NCBI RefSeq assembly: GCF_002797935.1 | Contig: NZ_PGER01000001.1 | Span: 3,596,001-3,660,000, forward strand | Origin: Flavobacterium sp. 1 | GTDB taxonomy: Bacteria > Bacteroidota > Bacteroidia > Flavobacteriales > Flavobacteriaceae | DNA length: 64,000 nucleotides | Direction of reading: 5' to 3' | Shown: one piece after another, positions 17,932 to 26,342 of the stretch | Position numbering within the stretch: the first letter of the stretch is position 1 | How the letters are laid out: each line of letters begins with the position of its first letter | The notes under the pieces: generated by a model | Databases searched by the model: none | What the model saw: only the letters and a program-made list of their open reading frames with translations | What the model was told of the DNA's origin: nothing | Position numbers and translations under genes: made by a program

Positions 17932-19227
17932 TTAAACCACTCTAATCACAAAATAATTTTTCTTACCGCTTTGCAAAAGCACAAATTGGTTATTGATTAA
18001 ATCTTTGCTCGAAAGCGCAAATTCTTCAGTTACTTTTTCCTTGTTCACCGAAATAGAATTGGCAGTCAAAGCTCTTCTTGCCTCACCATTTGATTTAAAG
18101 AAACCAGTTTTTTCGTTCAGAACTTTAATAATATCAAGACCTGTTTCTATATCGCTTTTTGAAATCTCAGCTTGTGGAACTCCATCAATTACTTCTAAAA
18201 AGGTTTTAGCATCTAATTTGATTAAACCATCCATTTTAGGATTAAAAAAGGCTGCTGTGGCTTCAATTGCTTTTTCCAACTCTTCTTTTGAATGTACAAA
18301 AACTGTCAACTCTTCGGCCAATTTTCTTTGTAAAACTCTTAAATGTGGCGCAACTTTATGCTCTTCGATTAAAGCGTCTATTTCTTCTTTTCCTAAGAAA
18401 GTGAAAATTTTAATATATTTCTCTGCATCTACATCAGTCGTGTTCAACCAAAATTGGTAAAATTTATAAACCGAAGTTTTATCCGCTGTCAGCCAAACGT
18501 TTCCGCCTTCGGATTTTCCAAATTTAGAACCATCGGCTTTGGTAATTAACGGACAGGTCATTGCAAAAGCTTTGGCTTCTTCTCCAACGTTCATTCTGCG
18601 AACCAATTCAGTTCCTGTTGTGATATTTCCCCATTGGTCCGAACCGCCCATCTGCAGTAAACAATTGTATTCTTTATGCAAATGATAAAAATCGTATCCT
18701 TGAATTAATTGATAGGTAAACTCCGTGAAAGACATTCCCTCGCCTTCGCCAGACAAACGTTTCTTAACAGAATCTTTGGCCATCATATAATTTACCGTGA
18801 TACGCTTACCAACATCACGGGCAAAATTGATGAATGACAAGCCCTTCATCCAATCATAGTTATTCACCAAAACCGGAGCATTTGGCGTTGTTTCATTGAA
18901 GTCTAAGAATCGTGACAAAACTCCTTTTATTCCTTCAACATTGTGATTTAAAGTGGCTTCGTCCAATAAATTTCTTTCATCAGATTTTCCGGAAGGATCT
19001 CCAATCATTCCAGTTGCGCCACCTACCAAAGCAATAGGTTTGTGACCAAAATTTTTAAGGTGAACCAATAAAATAATCGGCACCAAACTACCAATGTGCA
19101 AAGAATCTGACGTAGGATCAAATCCAATATAAGTAGTTGTCATTTCTTTTAAAAGCTGTTCTTCAGTTCCTGGCATGATATCGTGAACTAAACCACGCCA
19201 TTGTAATTCGGAAATAATATTTTTCAT
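17932..19227 (-). CDS. tyrS: Tyrosine-tRNA ligase
   Basis: A cytoplasmic class I aminoacyl-tRNA synthetase of 431 residues, the normal length for bacterial TyrRS, that charges tRNA-Tyr. The HIGH-type signature is HIGS (TSDSLHIGSLVP, near residue 42) and the KMSKS-type loop is KFGKS (DGSKFGKSEGG, near 238). The QGYDFYHLHKEYNCLLQMGGSDQ region forms the tyrosine pocket. An S4 RNA-binding domain occupies the last 70 residues. A full promoter precedes it (TTG, 20 bp, TACCTTTG) with a leader of about 15 nt, and a strong terminator follows. Confidence 0.98.
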   Translation of the reverse strand: MKNIISELQWRGLVHDIMPGTEEQLLKEMTTTYIGFDPTSDSLHIGSLVPIILLVHLKNFGHKPIALVGGATGMIGDPSGKSDERNLLDEATLNHNVEGIKGVLSRFLDFNETTPNAPVLVNNYDWMKGLSFINFARDVGKRITVNYMMAKDSVKKRLSGEGEGMSFTEFTYQLIQGYDFYHLHKEYNCLLQMGGSDQWGNITTGTELVRRMNVGEEAKAFAMTCPLITKADGSKFGKSEGGNVWLTADKTSVYKFYQFWLNTTDVDAEKYIKIFTFLGKEEIDALIEEHKVAPHLRVLQRKLAEELTVFVHSKEELEKAIEATAAFFNPKMDGLIKLDAKTFLEVIDGVPQAEISKSDIETGLDIIKVLNEKTGFFKSNGEARRALTANSISVNKEKVTEEFALSSKDLINNQFVLLQSGKKNYFVIRVV

Positions 19228-19248
19228 TATGTACTAATCAATTTTGGG

Positions 19249-19279
19249 CAAAGGTAGGAAATTCAATGGCAAAATTCAA
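19249..19279 (-). promoter_or_regulatory. tyrS promoter, TTG-N20-TACCTTTG
   Basis: On the minus strand a TTG (plus 19277-19279) lies 20 bp before TACCTTTG (plus 19249-19256). Both elements fit the Bacteroidota consensus. Transcription would begin near 19242, about 15 nt before the tyrS ATG. Confidence 0.75.
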
Positions 19280-19365
19280 TTTCAATTTCAATGGCAATGG
19301 AAAACTCAATTCAATGTTTTAAAATTGATTTTTGATTTTGAAATTGTCATTGAAATTGATTTTCC
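19261..19365. repeat. Low-complexity CAATTT/AATTG tract with imperfect inverted symmetry
   Basis: Between the divergent tyrS and reductase promoters the plus strand runs through CAATTTCAATTTCAATGGCAATGG. Downstream, near 19341-19362, it shows the near-complement ATTGTCATTGAAATTGATTT. The two halves could fold on each other around a 30-nt centre. The -33 elements of both divergent promoters lie inside this tract. Confidence 0.5.
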
Positions 19366-19373
19366 TATATTTG
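19344..19373 (+). promoter_or_regulatory. Reductase promoter, TTG-N19-TATATTTG (leaderless start)
   Basis: TTG at 19344-19346 and TATATTTG at 19366-19373 are 19 bp apart, a perfect consensus. Transcription should begin around 19379-19381, which is the ATG of the reductase, so the mRNA would have almost no 5' leader. Confidence 0.75.
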
Positions 19374-19378
19374 TAAAT

Positions 19379-20368
19379 ATGGTATTAGTCACAGGAGGAA
19401 CAGGTTTAGTCGGCGCACATCTATTAATTCACCTAACAGAAAAAGGAGAACAAGTTCGTGCTATTTATAGAAATTTAGATAACATCCAAAAGACAAGATC
19501 ACTCTTTTCTTTGTACAAAAAAGATGTTTTTTTTGAGTTAATTGAATGGACTCAAGCTGATATTCTGGATATTCCTTCTTTAGAGAATGCTTTTCAAGGA
19601 ATTGACAAAGTGTATCACTGTGCCGCTATGATTTCTTTTGATCCAAAAGACGAAAATCTGGTCCGGAAAACAAATATCGAAGGCACGGCAAACATTGTGA
19701 ATTTTTGTTTAGCATATAACATCCAAAAACTTTGTCATGTAAGCACAATTGCAGCTCTTGGAGACTTAGTTGCACACGAATCTATTATTACTGAAGAAAC
19801 CGAATGGAATCCCGAAAAACTGCATAGCGATTATGCAATTTCAAAGTATGGTGCAGAAATGGAAATTTGGCGCGGTCAGCAGGAAGGCCTTAAAGTTGCA
19901 ATTATAAATCCCGGTGTTATCATAGGATCTGGATTTTGGAATCAGGGAAGCGGTGAGATTTTCAAGAAAGTAAAAAATGGACTGCCTTTCTACACCAAAG
20001 GGTCAACTGGTTTTGTCACAGTCACTGATGTTGTAAATATACTGTATCAATTAATGGAAAGCTCTATTCATGGAGAACGATACACACTAATTGGCCAAAA
20101 TATCAATTTTCAAGATTTTTTATTCTCAGTTGCTGATGCTTTAAAAGTCAAAAGACCCAAGTATCATGCAACCCCTTATATGATGAATTCCTTGTCTAAA
20201 TTGAGCTGGATCGCTTCTACTGTTTTTGGTCAAAAAAGACAGCTCAGCAAAGCTTCTGCCAAATCTTCTTATTCATCGGATTTATATTCTAATGAAAAAA
20301 TAAAAAACGCCTTGAACATAACATTCACAGACGTTTCTGATTATATAAAAAAAATTGTTGTTTTGTAG
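19379..20368 (+). CDS. NAD-dependent epimerase/dehydratase-family protein (extended SDR)
   Basis: A protein of 329 residues with the extended short-chain dehydrogenase fold. The cofactor motif TGGTGLVG lies at residues 5-12, an acidic/HCAAMISF segment near 80, the catalytic serine region around VSTIAALGD, and the YxxxK pair in DYAISKYGAE, followed by INPGVIIGSGFW. The enzyme should oxidise, reduce or epimerise a small sugar- or isoprenoid-like substrate; the exact substrate cannot be read from the sequence. ATG 19379 was chosen because the promoter lies directly before it and the sequence upstream is low-complexity. It is convergent with the DUF4296 lipoprotein gene, only 5 bp away. Confidence 0.85.
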   Translation: MVLVTGGTGLVGAHLLIHLTEKGEQVRAIYRNLDNIQKTRSLFSLYKKDVFFELIEWTQADILDIPSLENAFQGIDKVYHCAAMISFDPKDENLVRKTNIEGTANIVNFCLAYNIQKLCHVSTIAALGDLVAHESIITEETEWNPEKLHSDYAISKYGAEMEIWRGQQEGLKVAIINPGVIIGSGFWNQGSGEIFKKVKNGLPFYTKGSTGFVTVTDVVNILYQLMESSIHGERYTLIGQNINFQDFLFSVADALKVKRPKYHATPYMMNSLSKLSWIASTVFGQKRQLSKASAKSSYSSDLYSNEKIKNALNITFTDVSDYIKKIVVL

Positions 20369-20373
20369 TTAGT

Positions 20374-20925
20374 CTATTTTTTAAGCTTTAAATTCTTTCC
20401 TTTTTTAGCTTTCTTTATAGAATCTATCTTTTTAATCTTCAGCTCTTTCCTTTTTTTAGATTTACTTATAGAATCTTTCTCTTTTTTTATTTTTAATTCT
20501 TTGGCTTTCTTAACTTTATTTATAGAATCCAGTATTTTTTTTCCTTTTGCTTTTTTAAGTGCTGCTTCCTTTTTTTCGGCCTTTTTATTAATCAAATCCA
20601 CTACATCTTTCTCCTTTTTTAATCGGTCGTTTACGGCATCAAACATCTTTTTATATTCTCTATAATCAGAGGCATAATATGCATTGCTCTTAGCAAACTG
20701 AATACTGTCAATTTTATATTTTTTGAAAATATATGTTTTTGGGTTTACCCCATTTTTATATAAAGAATTTGGATCTTGGTATCTTATAGCTTCCAAAAGC
20801 GAGATGTCATAAAATATAGCTGCCATCACCTTTTTATCAATAAGATTGTCTGGTCTTTCAACCAAATCCTTATTACAGCTAAAAAATGAAGCAACTAAAA
20901 TAAAAAGAGATATTACTTTTTTCAT
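20374..20925 (-). CDS. DUF4296 lipoprotein with a lysine-rich tail
   Basis: A protein of 183 residues of a family found mainly in Bacteroidota, function unknown. Lipobox FFSC at Cys17. Residues 25-100 are the DUF4296 domain (short helices, with YDISLLEA and YAS-DYREYKKMFDAV). The last 80 residues are a highly charged coiled-coil-like tail of degenerate KELKIKK-DSI-K-KK units, longer than I would expect for the family and possibly variable in copy number. It lies 9 bp after pyrC on the same strand, so it is probably the last gene of the pyrC operon. Confidence 0.75.
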   Translation of the reverse strand: MKKVISLFILVASFFSCNKDLVERPDNLIDKKVMAAIFYDISLLEAIRYQDPNSLYKNGVNPKTYIFKKYKIDSIQFAKSNAYYASDYREYKKMFDAVNDRLKKEKDVVDLINKKAEKKEAALKKAKGKKILDSINKVKKAKELKIKKEKDSISKSKKRKELKIKKIDSIKKAKKGKNLKLKK

Positions 20926-20934
20926 ATTCTATAA

Positions 20935-22275
20935 TTATCGGTCAAATAACATTCTTTGTCCAGCACGAATGTCTTTTACTTTAAAACCCGAATAAACTAA
21001 CTTCCCATTAACGAAAGTATGCGTGATTCTAGATTTAAAAGTAAATCCTTCAAAAGGAGACCAACCGCATTTTGAAAGTATATTTTCTTTCTTAACACTC
21101 CAAGGCAAACCTGAATTAATAATTACCAAATCAGCATAATAACCTTCTTTAATGAAACCTCTTTTTTCAATTTTGAAAATCTTAGCCGGATTATGACACA
21201 TCTTTTCAACGATTTTCTCCACACTAATTTTTCCTTGATGATAGGCTTCAAACATCGCTACAAGTGCATGCTGCACTAATGGCCCTCCTGAAGGAGCCTG
21301 TAAATATTTTTGTTTTTTCTCTTCCAGTGTATGAGGCGCGTGATCGGTAGCAATTACATCAATCCGTCCGTCATTAAGCGCTTCCCAAAGCACTTTTCTG
21401 TCATTAGCGGTTTTTACAGCTGGATTCCATTTAATAAAATTCCCTTTTGTTTCATAATCATCATTAGTAAACCACAAATGATGCACACAGACTTCGGCTG
21501 TAATCTTTTTTTCTTCCAGTGGAATTTTATTGGTAAACAACTCCATTTCTTTAGCAGTCGAAAGATGGAAGACATGCAGTCTTGCACCCGTTTTTTTGGC
21601 CAAAGCAATTGCTTTTGAAGAAGACAGATAACAAGCCTCTTCACTGCGGATAAGATGATGAGCCGTTACAGGAACATCTTCGCCAAACTCTTCTTTATAT
21701 TTTTCCAGATTATTTTTGATAGTCATCTCGTCTTCACAATGAACTGCAATCAGCATGGAAGTACACGAAAATATTTTCTCTAATACCGCTTCATTATCCA
21801 CCAGCATATTTCCTGTAGAAGATCCCAAAAATATTTTAATCCCGGCAACATTCTTAGGATTTGTTTTTAGAACTTCTTCCAAATTATCATTAGTAGCGCC
21901 CATCATAAACGAATAATTGGCAAATGACTTTTCAGAAGCTATTTGGTATTTTTCTTCCAGAATTTCTTGAGTAACGGCATTTGGAACTGTATTGGGCTGT
22001 TCTATGAATGAAGTTATGCCTCCAGCAACTGCCGCTCTTGACTCGGATTCGATATCCCCTTTATGAGTAAGACCCGGCTCTCTAAAATGCACCTGATCAT
22101 CAATAACTCCAGGGATAAGATAATTCCCTTCGGCATCGATAATCATACAGTCAGATGATTTCAAGCTGATATTATCCGAAATCTCAACAATAAGATCATT
22201 CTCTACAAGAACGTCTCCTTCAAAAATAACTCCTTCATTTACTATTTTAGCATTCTTAATTAAATATCTATTCAT
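20935..22275 (-). CDS. pyrC: Dihydroorotase
   Basis: An amidohydrolase-fold enzyme of 446 residues for the third step of pyrimidine synthesis (carbamoyl aspartate to dihydroorotate). The signature near residue 60 is DDQVHFREPGLTHKGD; in the classical D-x-H-x-H motif the first histidine is a glutamine here, leaving one His, a variant I associate with the Bacteroidota branch rather than with decay. The carboxylated lysine region (VAGIKIFLGSSTGNM) and TDHAPH near 310 are intact. It follows the polyprenol mannosyltransferase gene by 11 bp. Confidence 0.93.
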   Translation of the reverse strand: MNRYLIKNAKIVNEGVIFEGDVLVENDLIVEISDNISLKSSDCMIIDAEGNYLIPGVIDDQVHFREPGLTHKGDIESESRAAVAGGITSFIEQPNTVPNAVTQEILEEKYQIASEKSFANYSFMMGATNDNLEEVLKTNPKNVAGIKIFLGSSTGNMLVDNEAVLEKIFSCTSMLIAVHCEDEMTIKNNLEKYKEEFGEDVPVTAHHLIRSEEACYLSSSKAIALAKKTGARLHVFHLSTAKEMELFTNKIPLEEKKITAEVCVHHLWFTNDDYETKGNFIKWNPAVKTANDRKVLWEALNDGRIDVIATDHAPHTLEEKKQKYLQAPSGGPLVQHALVAMFEAYHQGKISVEKIVEKMCHNPAKIFKIEKRGFIKEGYYADLVIINSGLPWSVKKENILSKCGWSPFEGFTFKSRITHTFVNGKLVYSGFKVKDIRAGQRMLFDR

Positions 22276-22286
22276 AGCATTCTCTT

Positions 22287-23012
22287 TTACAAACTGTTAA
22301 ATAACTTTTTTAAACGCAGCATAATAACTCCAAATACAGCTTCAACTATTATGGAATTACTCATTTTGGATTGCCCCTTAGTCCTGTCGGTAAAAATAAT
22401 CGGCACTTCCGAAATGGCTAATTTATTACAATAAGTACGGTATTTCATTTCAATCTGAAAAGCATAACCAACAAATCTAATCTTATCCAGATTAATCGAT
22501 TCGAGGACTATTCTTTTATAACAAACAAAACCAGCTGTTGCATCGTGAATTTTCATCCCAGTTATCATGCGGACATAAACGGACGCAAAATAAGACAGCA
22601 AAACACGGCTTAAAGGCCAGTTAACAACATTAACTCCGGTAACATAACGTGAACCAATAGCTAAATCGGCATCACCAAAATGACAGGCATCGTATAATTT
22701 CTCTAAATCACTAGGGTTATGAGAGAAATCTGCATCCATTTCAAAAATAAAATCATAATTATTTTTCAATGCCCATTTAAAACCATGGACATACGCGGTT
22801 CCCAAGCCAGATTTCTGGGCTCTTTTCTCCAAAAACAATCTATCCCTATACTCTTCCTGAAGCATAACTACCTTATCAGCAGTATGATCCGGAGAGTTAT
22901 CATCAATAACCAAGACATGGAAAGATTTGTGTTGAGAGAGCACCGCTCTGACAATGCTTTCGATGTTTTCAATTTCGTTATAAGTAGGAATTATAACAAT
23001 GCAATTGTTCAT
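22287..23012 (-). CDS. Polyprenol monophosphomannose synthase-type glycosyltransferase
   Basis: A GT2-family enzyme of 241 residues resembling dolichol-phosphate mannose synthase. The nucleotide-binding start IIPTYNEIENIE is at residues 8-19, VIDDNSPDHTAD at about 36, and the metal-binding EMDADFSHNPSDL at about 92. IHDATAGFVCYKR and the QIEMKYRTY region complete the family pattern. It would load a mannose-type sugar onto a lipid carrier at the inner membrane for glycan or protein glycosylation. The first gene of a leftward operon with pyrC and the DUF4296 gene. Confidence 0.88.
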   Translation of the reverse strand: MNNCIVIIPTYNEIENIESIVRAVLSQHKSFHVLVIDDNSPDHTADKVVMLQEEYRDRLFLEKRAQKSGLGTAYVHGFKWALKNNYDFIFEMDADFSHNPSDLEKLYDACHFGDADLAIGSRYVTGVNVVNWPLSRVLLSYFASVYVRMITGMKIHDATAGFVCYKRIVLESINLDKIRFVGYAFQIEMKYRTYCNKLAISEVPIIFTDRTKGQSKMSNSIIVEAVFGVIMLRLKKLFNSL

Positions 23013-23031
23013 ATTTCGCGTAATTTCGTTG

Positions 23032-23039
23032 CAAAAGTA
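23032..23039 (-). promoter_or_regulatory. -7 box for the mannosyltransferase-pyrC operon (TACTTTTG on minus strand)
   Basis: CAAAAGTA on the plus strand is a perfect TAnnTTTG on the minus strand, 20 bp before the start codon, giving a leader of about 13 nt. No clear -33 TTG. Confidence 0.45.
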
Positions 23040-23097
23040 ACCTTTTTATGCCATTTGATTATTATAAAATTATAATAAATAATGTTATAAAAATTAG

Positions 23098-23105
23098 TAA
23101 TTTTG
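23098..23105 (+). promoter_or_regulatory. -7 box for the DUF4271 gene (TAATTTTG)
   Basis: A perfect TAnnTTTG ending 9 bp before the ATG at 23114, so the leader is only a few nucleotides. The -33 element is not recognisable. Confidence 0.45.
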
Positions 23106-23113
23106 CTCTAATT

Positions 23114-23785
23114 ATGACTGAACACATACTTCATCCAAGAATAACTGATACTAGCGATTGGGTAACTATAATTTTCATTATGGCTTTTGGCATTATTGCA
23201 TTGACCAAATCTGTTTATGAAAACCGTTTTGAAGATTTTTCCAAATTAATTTTCTCCGACAAATACACTAGAATATACAGAGACAGCAGCCATTTGATGG
23301 ATATGTTTTCAATTCCCTTATTCTTTGTTCAGATAATTTCCTTTTCTTTTTTTATTCAAATTGTACTAAGCCAATTTGGTTATGGAACAAAAACAGACTG
23401 GATATTGTTTATTCAGATTTTTACTTTTGTGACTTACTTTATTTTCTCAAAATTCCTGATTGAAAAAATCATCGCAACGTCGTTTAAGATAGAAGAAATT
23501 GCCGAACAGTTTAATTTACAAAAGATTAGCTACAGAACTTATGTAGGTTTATTATTACTCCCAATTGACATCATTTTATTTTATTATGATTCTGCTTTAA
23601 AGAATATCCCCCTGCTAATCCTATACAGCATAATAGTTTTAAATATTTTTCTGTACCTGTTTTCAATAAAAAATTACAGAAAAGAAATTTTCAGCAAGTT
23701 GTTTTATTTTATTTTATATCTTTGCACTCTCGAAATAGCACCCTATTATTTTATGTATTATTGGTTTACAAAAGATAGCGTTTAG
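23114..23785 (+). CDS. DUF4271 membrane protein
   Basis: An inner-membrane protein of 223 residues of a family nearly confined to Bacteroidota, role unknown. At least six hydrophobic helices are visible (about residues 17-32, 68-95, 103-125, 150-168, 178-195 and 205-220). ATG 23114 (MTEHILHPRITDTSDWV) was chosen over earlier in-frame codons because a promoter box lies just upstream. It is followed after 14 bp by the uroporphyrinogen-III synthase-like gene, a pairing I regard as usual in flavobacteria, though no functional link is established. Confidence 0.8.
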   Translation: MTEHILHPRITDTSDWVTIIFIMAFGIIALTKSVYENRFEDFSKLIFSDKYTRIYRDSSHLMDMFSIPLFFVQIISFSFFIQIVLSQFGYGTKTDWILFIQIFTFVTYFIFSKFLIEKIIATSFKIEEIAEQFNLQKISYRTYVGLLLLPIDIILFYYDSALKNIPLLILYSIIVLNIFLYLFSIKNYRKEIFSKLFYFILYLCTLEIAPYYFMYYWFTKDSV

Positions 23786-23799
23786 AAATTATTTAAAAT

Positions 23800-24549
23800 A
23801 TGAAAGTGAAAACAATTTTGGTATCGCAGCCAGAACCTAAAGTGGAAAATTCTCCATACTTTGAGCTACAGCAAAAGCATAAAGTAAAAATTGATTTCAG
23901 ACCTTTTATTCATGTAGAAGGAGTAAGCGCGAAAGAAATTAGACTTCAAAAAATTGATCTAAATAATTATACCGCTATTATATTGACAAGTAAAAATGGC
24001 GTGGATCATTTTTTTAGAGTGGCAGAAGAAATGCGTTATAAGATTCCTGAAGGATTAAAATACTTTTGCCAGTCTGAAGCGATTGCATTTTACCTGCAAA
24101 AATATGTAGTGTACAGAAAGCGTAAAATATATGTCGGGCCAAAAGACTTTGCCGATTTGTCGCCTTTGATCAAAAAATACAAAGACGAAAAATTCCTGCT
24201 TCCAGCTTCAGACCAATTAAATGCGGACATTCCTGTCACATTAAACACTTTAAAAGTAGATTGGACTCCAGCTACTTTTTACAAAACAGTAATGAGTGAC
24301 TTATCTGATTTAGCAGATGTTTATTATGATGTTTTGGCTTTCTTTAGTCCTACCGGAATTAAATCTTTATATAAAAATTTTCCCGACTTTGAACAAAACG
24401 ATACTCGAATAGCCGTTTTTGGCAGTACTACTCAAAAAGAAGCTCTTGATCACGGATTACGTGTAGACATAATGGCTCCAACACCAGGAACTCCATCGAT
24501 GACAATGGCTTTAGAAAAATATATAATAGAGGTTAACAAAGCAAAATAG
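23800..24549 (+). CDS. hemD: Uroporphyrinogen-III synthase family protein
   Basis: A cytoplasmic two-domain protein of 249 residues of the HemD family, which closes hydroxymethylbilane to uroporphyrinogen III in heme synthesis. Visible landmarks are the N-terminal VSQPEP segment, the ILTSKNGVDHFF motif (about residue 66), VGPKDFADL, and the C-terminal FFSPTGIKSLYKNFP and AVFGSTTQKEALDHG motifs that line the active-site cleft. It may be co-transcribed with the DUF4271 gene and is followed by a strong terminator. The family diverges widely, so the catalytic role is likely but not certain. Confidence 0.85.
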   Translation: MKVKTILVSQPEPKVENSPYFELQQKHKVKIDFRPFIHVEGVSAKEIRLQKIDLNNYTAIILTSKNGVDHFFRVAEEMRYKIPEGLKYFCQSEAIAFYLQKYVVYRKRKIYVGPKDFADLSPLIKKYKDEKFLLPASDQLNADIPVTLNTLKVDWTPATFYKTVMSDLSDLADVYYDVLAFFSPTGIKSLYKNFPDFEQNDTRIAVFGSTTQKEALDHGLRVDIMAPTPGTPSMTMALEKYIIEVNKAK

Positions 24550-24573
24550 TCATATCCAAAACTACTATTTTTA

Positions 24574-24620
24574 AAATCCAAATTCCAATTTACGTTAATT
24601 GGGATTTGGATTTTTATTTT
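24574..24620 (+). terminator. Rho-independent terminator
   Basis: AAATCCAAATTCCAATT / AATTGGGATTTGGATTT, 16 of 17 paired, followed by T-rich sequence, 25 bp after the hemD-like stop. Confidence 0.85.
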
Positions 24621-24786
24621 TAAATCATTTCAGTTATTTTTGATTACAGATTAAACCAAAATTACTTTTTTAATTCAAACAAACAGTCATGGATATCTTT
24701 TTTTTAGCGACACAAAGTTTTCAAACAAAAGCTATTCGAAACTCTTTAGACAAACAAATCTAACTTTATCTAACCAAAAGAACTTT

Positions 24787-25141
24787 ATGAAAAAAGCCCG
24801 ATTAAGCCCTCATAATCCCATTATCCATGCTAATTGCCAATTGTAGCTCTGCAAAAAAAGGAAAATCAGATTATGTTGAAGTTAAAAAAATCAGCTATAA
24901 AACTGATATCGAACCTATAATTGCAAACAGCTGTACTCCTTGCCATATACCGCCTCAAGGAAGAAAAGAACCACTGGAAAGCTACGATCATGTAAAAACA
25001 AATATTGGCGCTATACTGGAACGCGTTCAGCTGCCACAGGACAATCGTAAATTTATGCCTCCAGTAAACAAAAAACCGGCGCTAACTGCTGACCAACTTG
25101 CAGTTTTAATAAAATGGCAACAACAAGGTATGACTGAATAA
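24787..25141 (+). pseudogene. CxxCH (heme-binding-type) lipoprotein, frameshifted in the signal peptide
   Basis: From 24827 the frame encodes MLIANCSSAKKGKS and then a domain with C-T-P-C-H, a c-type heme attachment motif, ending at 25141. The real start appears to be ATG 24787. Ignoring one A at 24804-24805 gives MKKARLALIIPLSMLIANC, a textbook lipoprotein signal peptide with lipobox I-A-N-C. As written, translation from 24787 runs off frame into a TAG at 24841-24843. Initiation at 24827 would yield a protein lacking a usable signal, in which heme could not be attached. Small proteins of this kind in flavobacteria are periplasmic and presumably electron carriers. One extra base, real or from assembly, is enough to explain it. 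Confidence 0.75.
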
Positions 25142-25151
25142 TACTTTTATA

Positions 25152-25193
25152 AAAATCCGTCTCAATTTTACATTGAGGCGGATTTTATTTTTT
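25152..25193. terminator. Bidirectional terminator
   Basis: AAAATCCGTCTCAAT / ATTGAGGCGGATTTT with runs of T on both strands, between the convergent CxxCH lipoprotein and zinc metallopeptidase genes. Confidence 0.85.
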
Positions 25194-25207
25194 AAATCGC
25201 TATGAAA

Positions 25208-25888
25208 TTACCTTCTATTATTAAAAATTGAAATGTAATACAACAAGGTAGCAATAGAACCCAATGCTGCAACTACATAAGTTCTGGCTGCCCATTTCAA
25301 AGAATCCTTTGCTCCTGCATGCTCTTCACGAGTTAACATGTTTTTATTTTCCAGCCAAGCCAGAGCCCTGTTGCTCGCATCATATTCTACAGGTAAAGTC
25401 ACAATAGAAAACAAAGTTGTTGCCGCAAAAATCACGATTCCAATCAACAAAAGTGCTGGAAAGGTTCTAATCATCAAGATTCCTGCTAACAAAATCCACT
25501 GCATGTAGGATGAAGCCACATTCACAACTGGCACCAACTGGGAACGCAAAGTCAGCATACTATAAGCCGTAGCGTGCTGTACGGCATGACCGCATTCATG
25601 CGCCGCAACTGCCGCTGCTGCCGCGTTTCTTTGGTTATAAACGGCCTCGCTTAAATTAACCGTTTTATCCGTTGGGTTGTAATGGTCGGTCAATTGTCCT
25701 TCAACCGAAATTACTCTTACGTCGTAAATTCCGTGATCAGCAAGCATTTTCTCAGCTATTTCACGTCCAGACATTCCGTTTTGCAAATGCAGTTTCGAAT
25801 AAAATTCAAATTTACTCTTTAGTGTAGAACTCACTAACCAACTTGCCAGCATAATACCGCCCGCAAGAATTAAATAACTCATTCCCAT
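25208..25888 (-). CDS. Membrane zinc metallopeptidase (YugP-like)
   Basis: A membrane protein of 226 residues of the neutral zinc metallopeptidase type 2 family. The zinc motif HECGH is at residues 97-101, with the catalytic glutamate E98 and a third ligand probably in the EYDASNRAL segment near 178. Hydrophobic helices lie at about 5-20, 125-145, 148-170 and 205-220. It presumably acts on membrane or periplasmic proteins; the substrate is not known. Alone on its strand and sharing a terminator with the CxxCH lipoprotein gene. Confidence 0.88.
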   Translation of the reverse strand: MGMSYLILAGGIMLASWLVSSTLKSKFEFYSKLHLQNGMSGREIAEKMLADHGIYDVRVISVEGQLTDHYNPTDKTVNLSEAVYNQRNAAAAAVAAHECGHAVQHATAYSMLTLRSQLVPVVNVASSYMQWILLAGILMIRTFPALLLIGIVIFAATTLFSIVTLPVEYDASNRALAWLENKNMLTREEHAGAKDSLKWAARTYVVAALGSIATLLYYISIFNNRR

Positions 25889-25972
25889 ATTTTTGTTTTT
25901 TATAGTTTAGTTTCAAAATAAACATCAAATTCTGAACCAAATTATAGTTGTGTCATTTTGGCATTTACAAAA

Positions 25973-26158
25973 TTATCTGCAGATCGTAATAAAGGCTATC
26001 AATTCTGTAGCTTCATAATACGTAAAAGAGACATTTATAATCTCATACCCTTCTGAAGACTTAGCATTCAAGAAAACTTCTACTTCTCTTGACAATTCAT
26101 CTTTCATACTGGAAAAACCAGCCTTTTTTTTCAAAATGTGAATTTCGTGTTTTTTCAT
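25973..26158 (-). CDS. Small protein, DUF4177-like
   Basis: A soluble protein of 61 residues: MKKHEIHILKKKAG, a charged helix (KDELSREVEVFLNAKSSEGYE), and a beta-strand pair ending YEATELIAFITICR. The LNAKSSEGYEIINVSF pattern recalls the DUF4177 fold (helix, then GWE/YE, then strand). ATG 26158 was chosen; upstream in-frame codons lie in non-coding A+T-rich sequence. Function unknown. Confidence 0.6.
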   Translation of the reverse strand: MKKHEIHILKKKAGFSSMKDELSREVEVFLNAKSSEGYEIINVSFTYYEATELIAFITICR

Positions 26159-26269
26159 TTTTATGTTTTTTATATTGGTTGTAAAAAAGCGAAAAATGTT
26201 ACACAAAAAAATCCCAAACCCCAATCGTAAAATTGGAATTTGGAATTCATATATTTTGCAGATTCGAAC

Positions 26270-26341
26270 GTAGAGACGCACTGCAGTGCGTCTCTACAAT
26301 ATTCGTCTCTACAATATCGTCGTTACAATGTGCGTTCTGTA
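26270..26341. repeat. Perfect 28-bp palindrome followed by degenerate tandem units
   Basis: 26270-26297 is a perfect palindrome with the half-site GTAGAGACGCACTG. It is followed by decaying units of about 14-15 bp (CGTCTCTACAATATT, CGTCTCTACAATAT, CGTCGTTACAATGT, GCGTTCTGTAATTA) up to the leuS stop codon. On the minus strand it comes right after leuS and may also act as its terminator, although it lacks a T-run. Confidence 0.7.
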
Positions 26342-26342
26342 A

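Noticed and set aside
20940..22275. Inactive dihydroorotase because the first metal-binding His is Gln
   Set aside because: The rest of the active site is intact and the DDQVHFREPG form appears to be the normal Bacteroidota variant.
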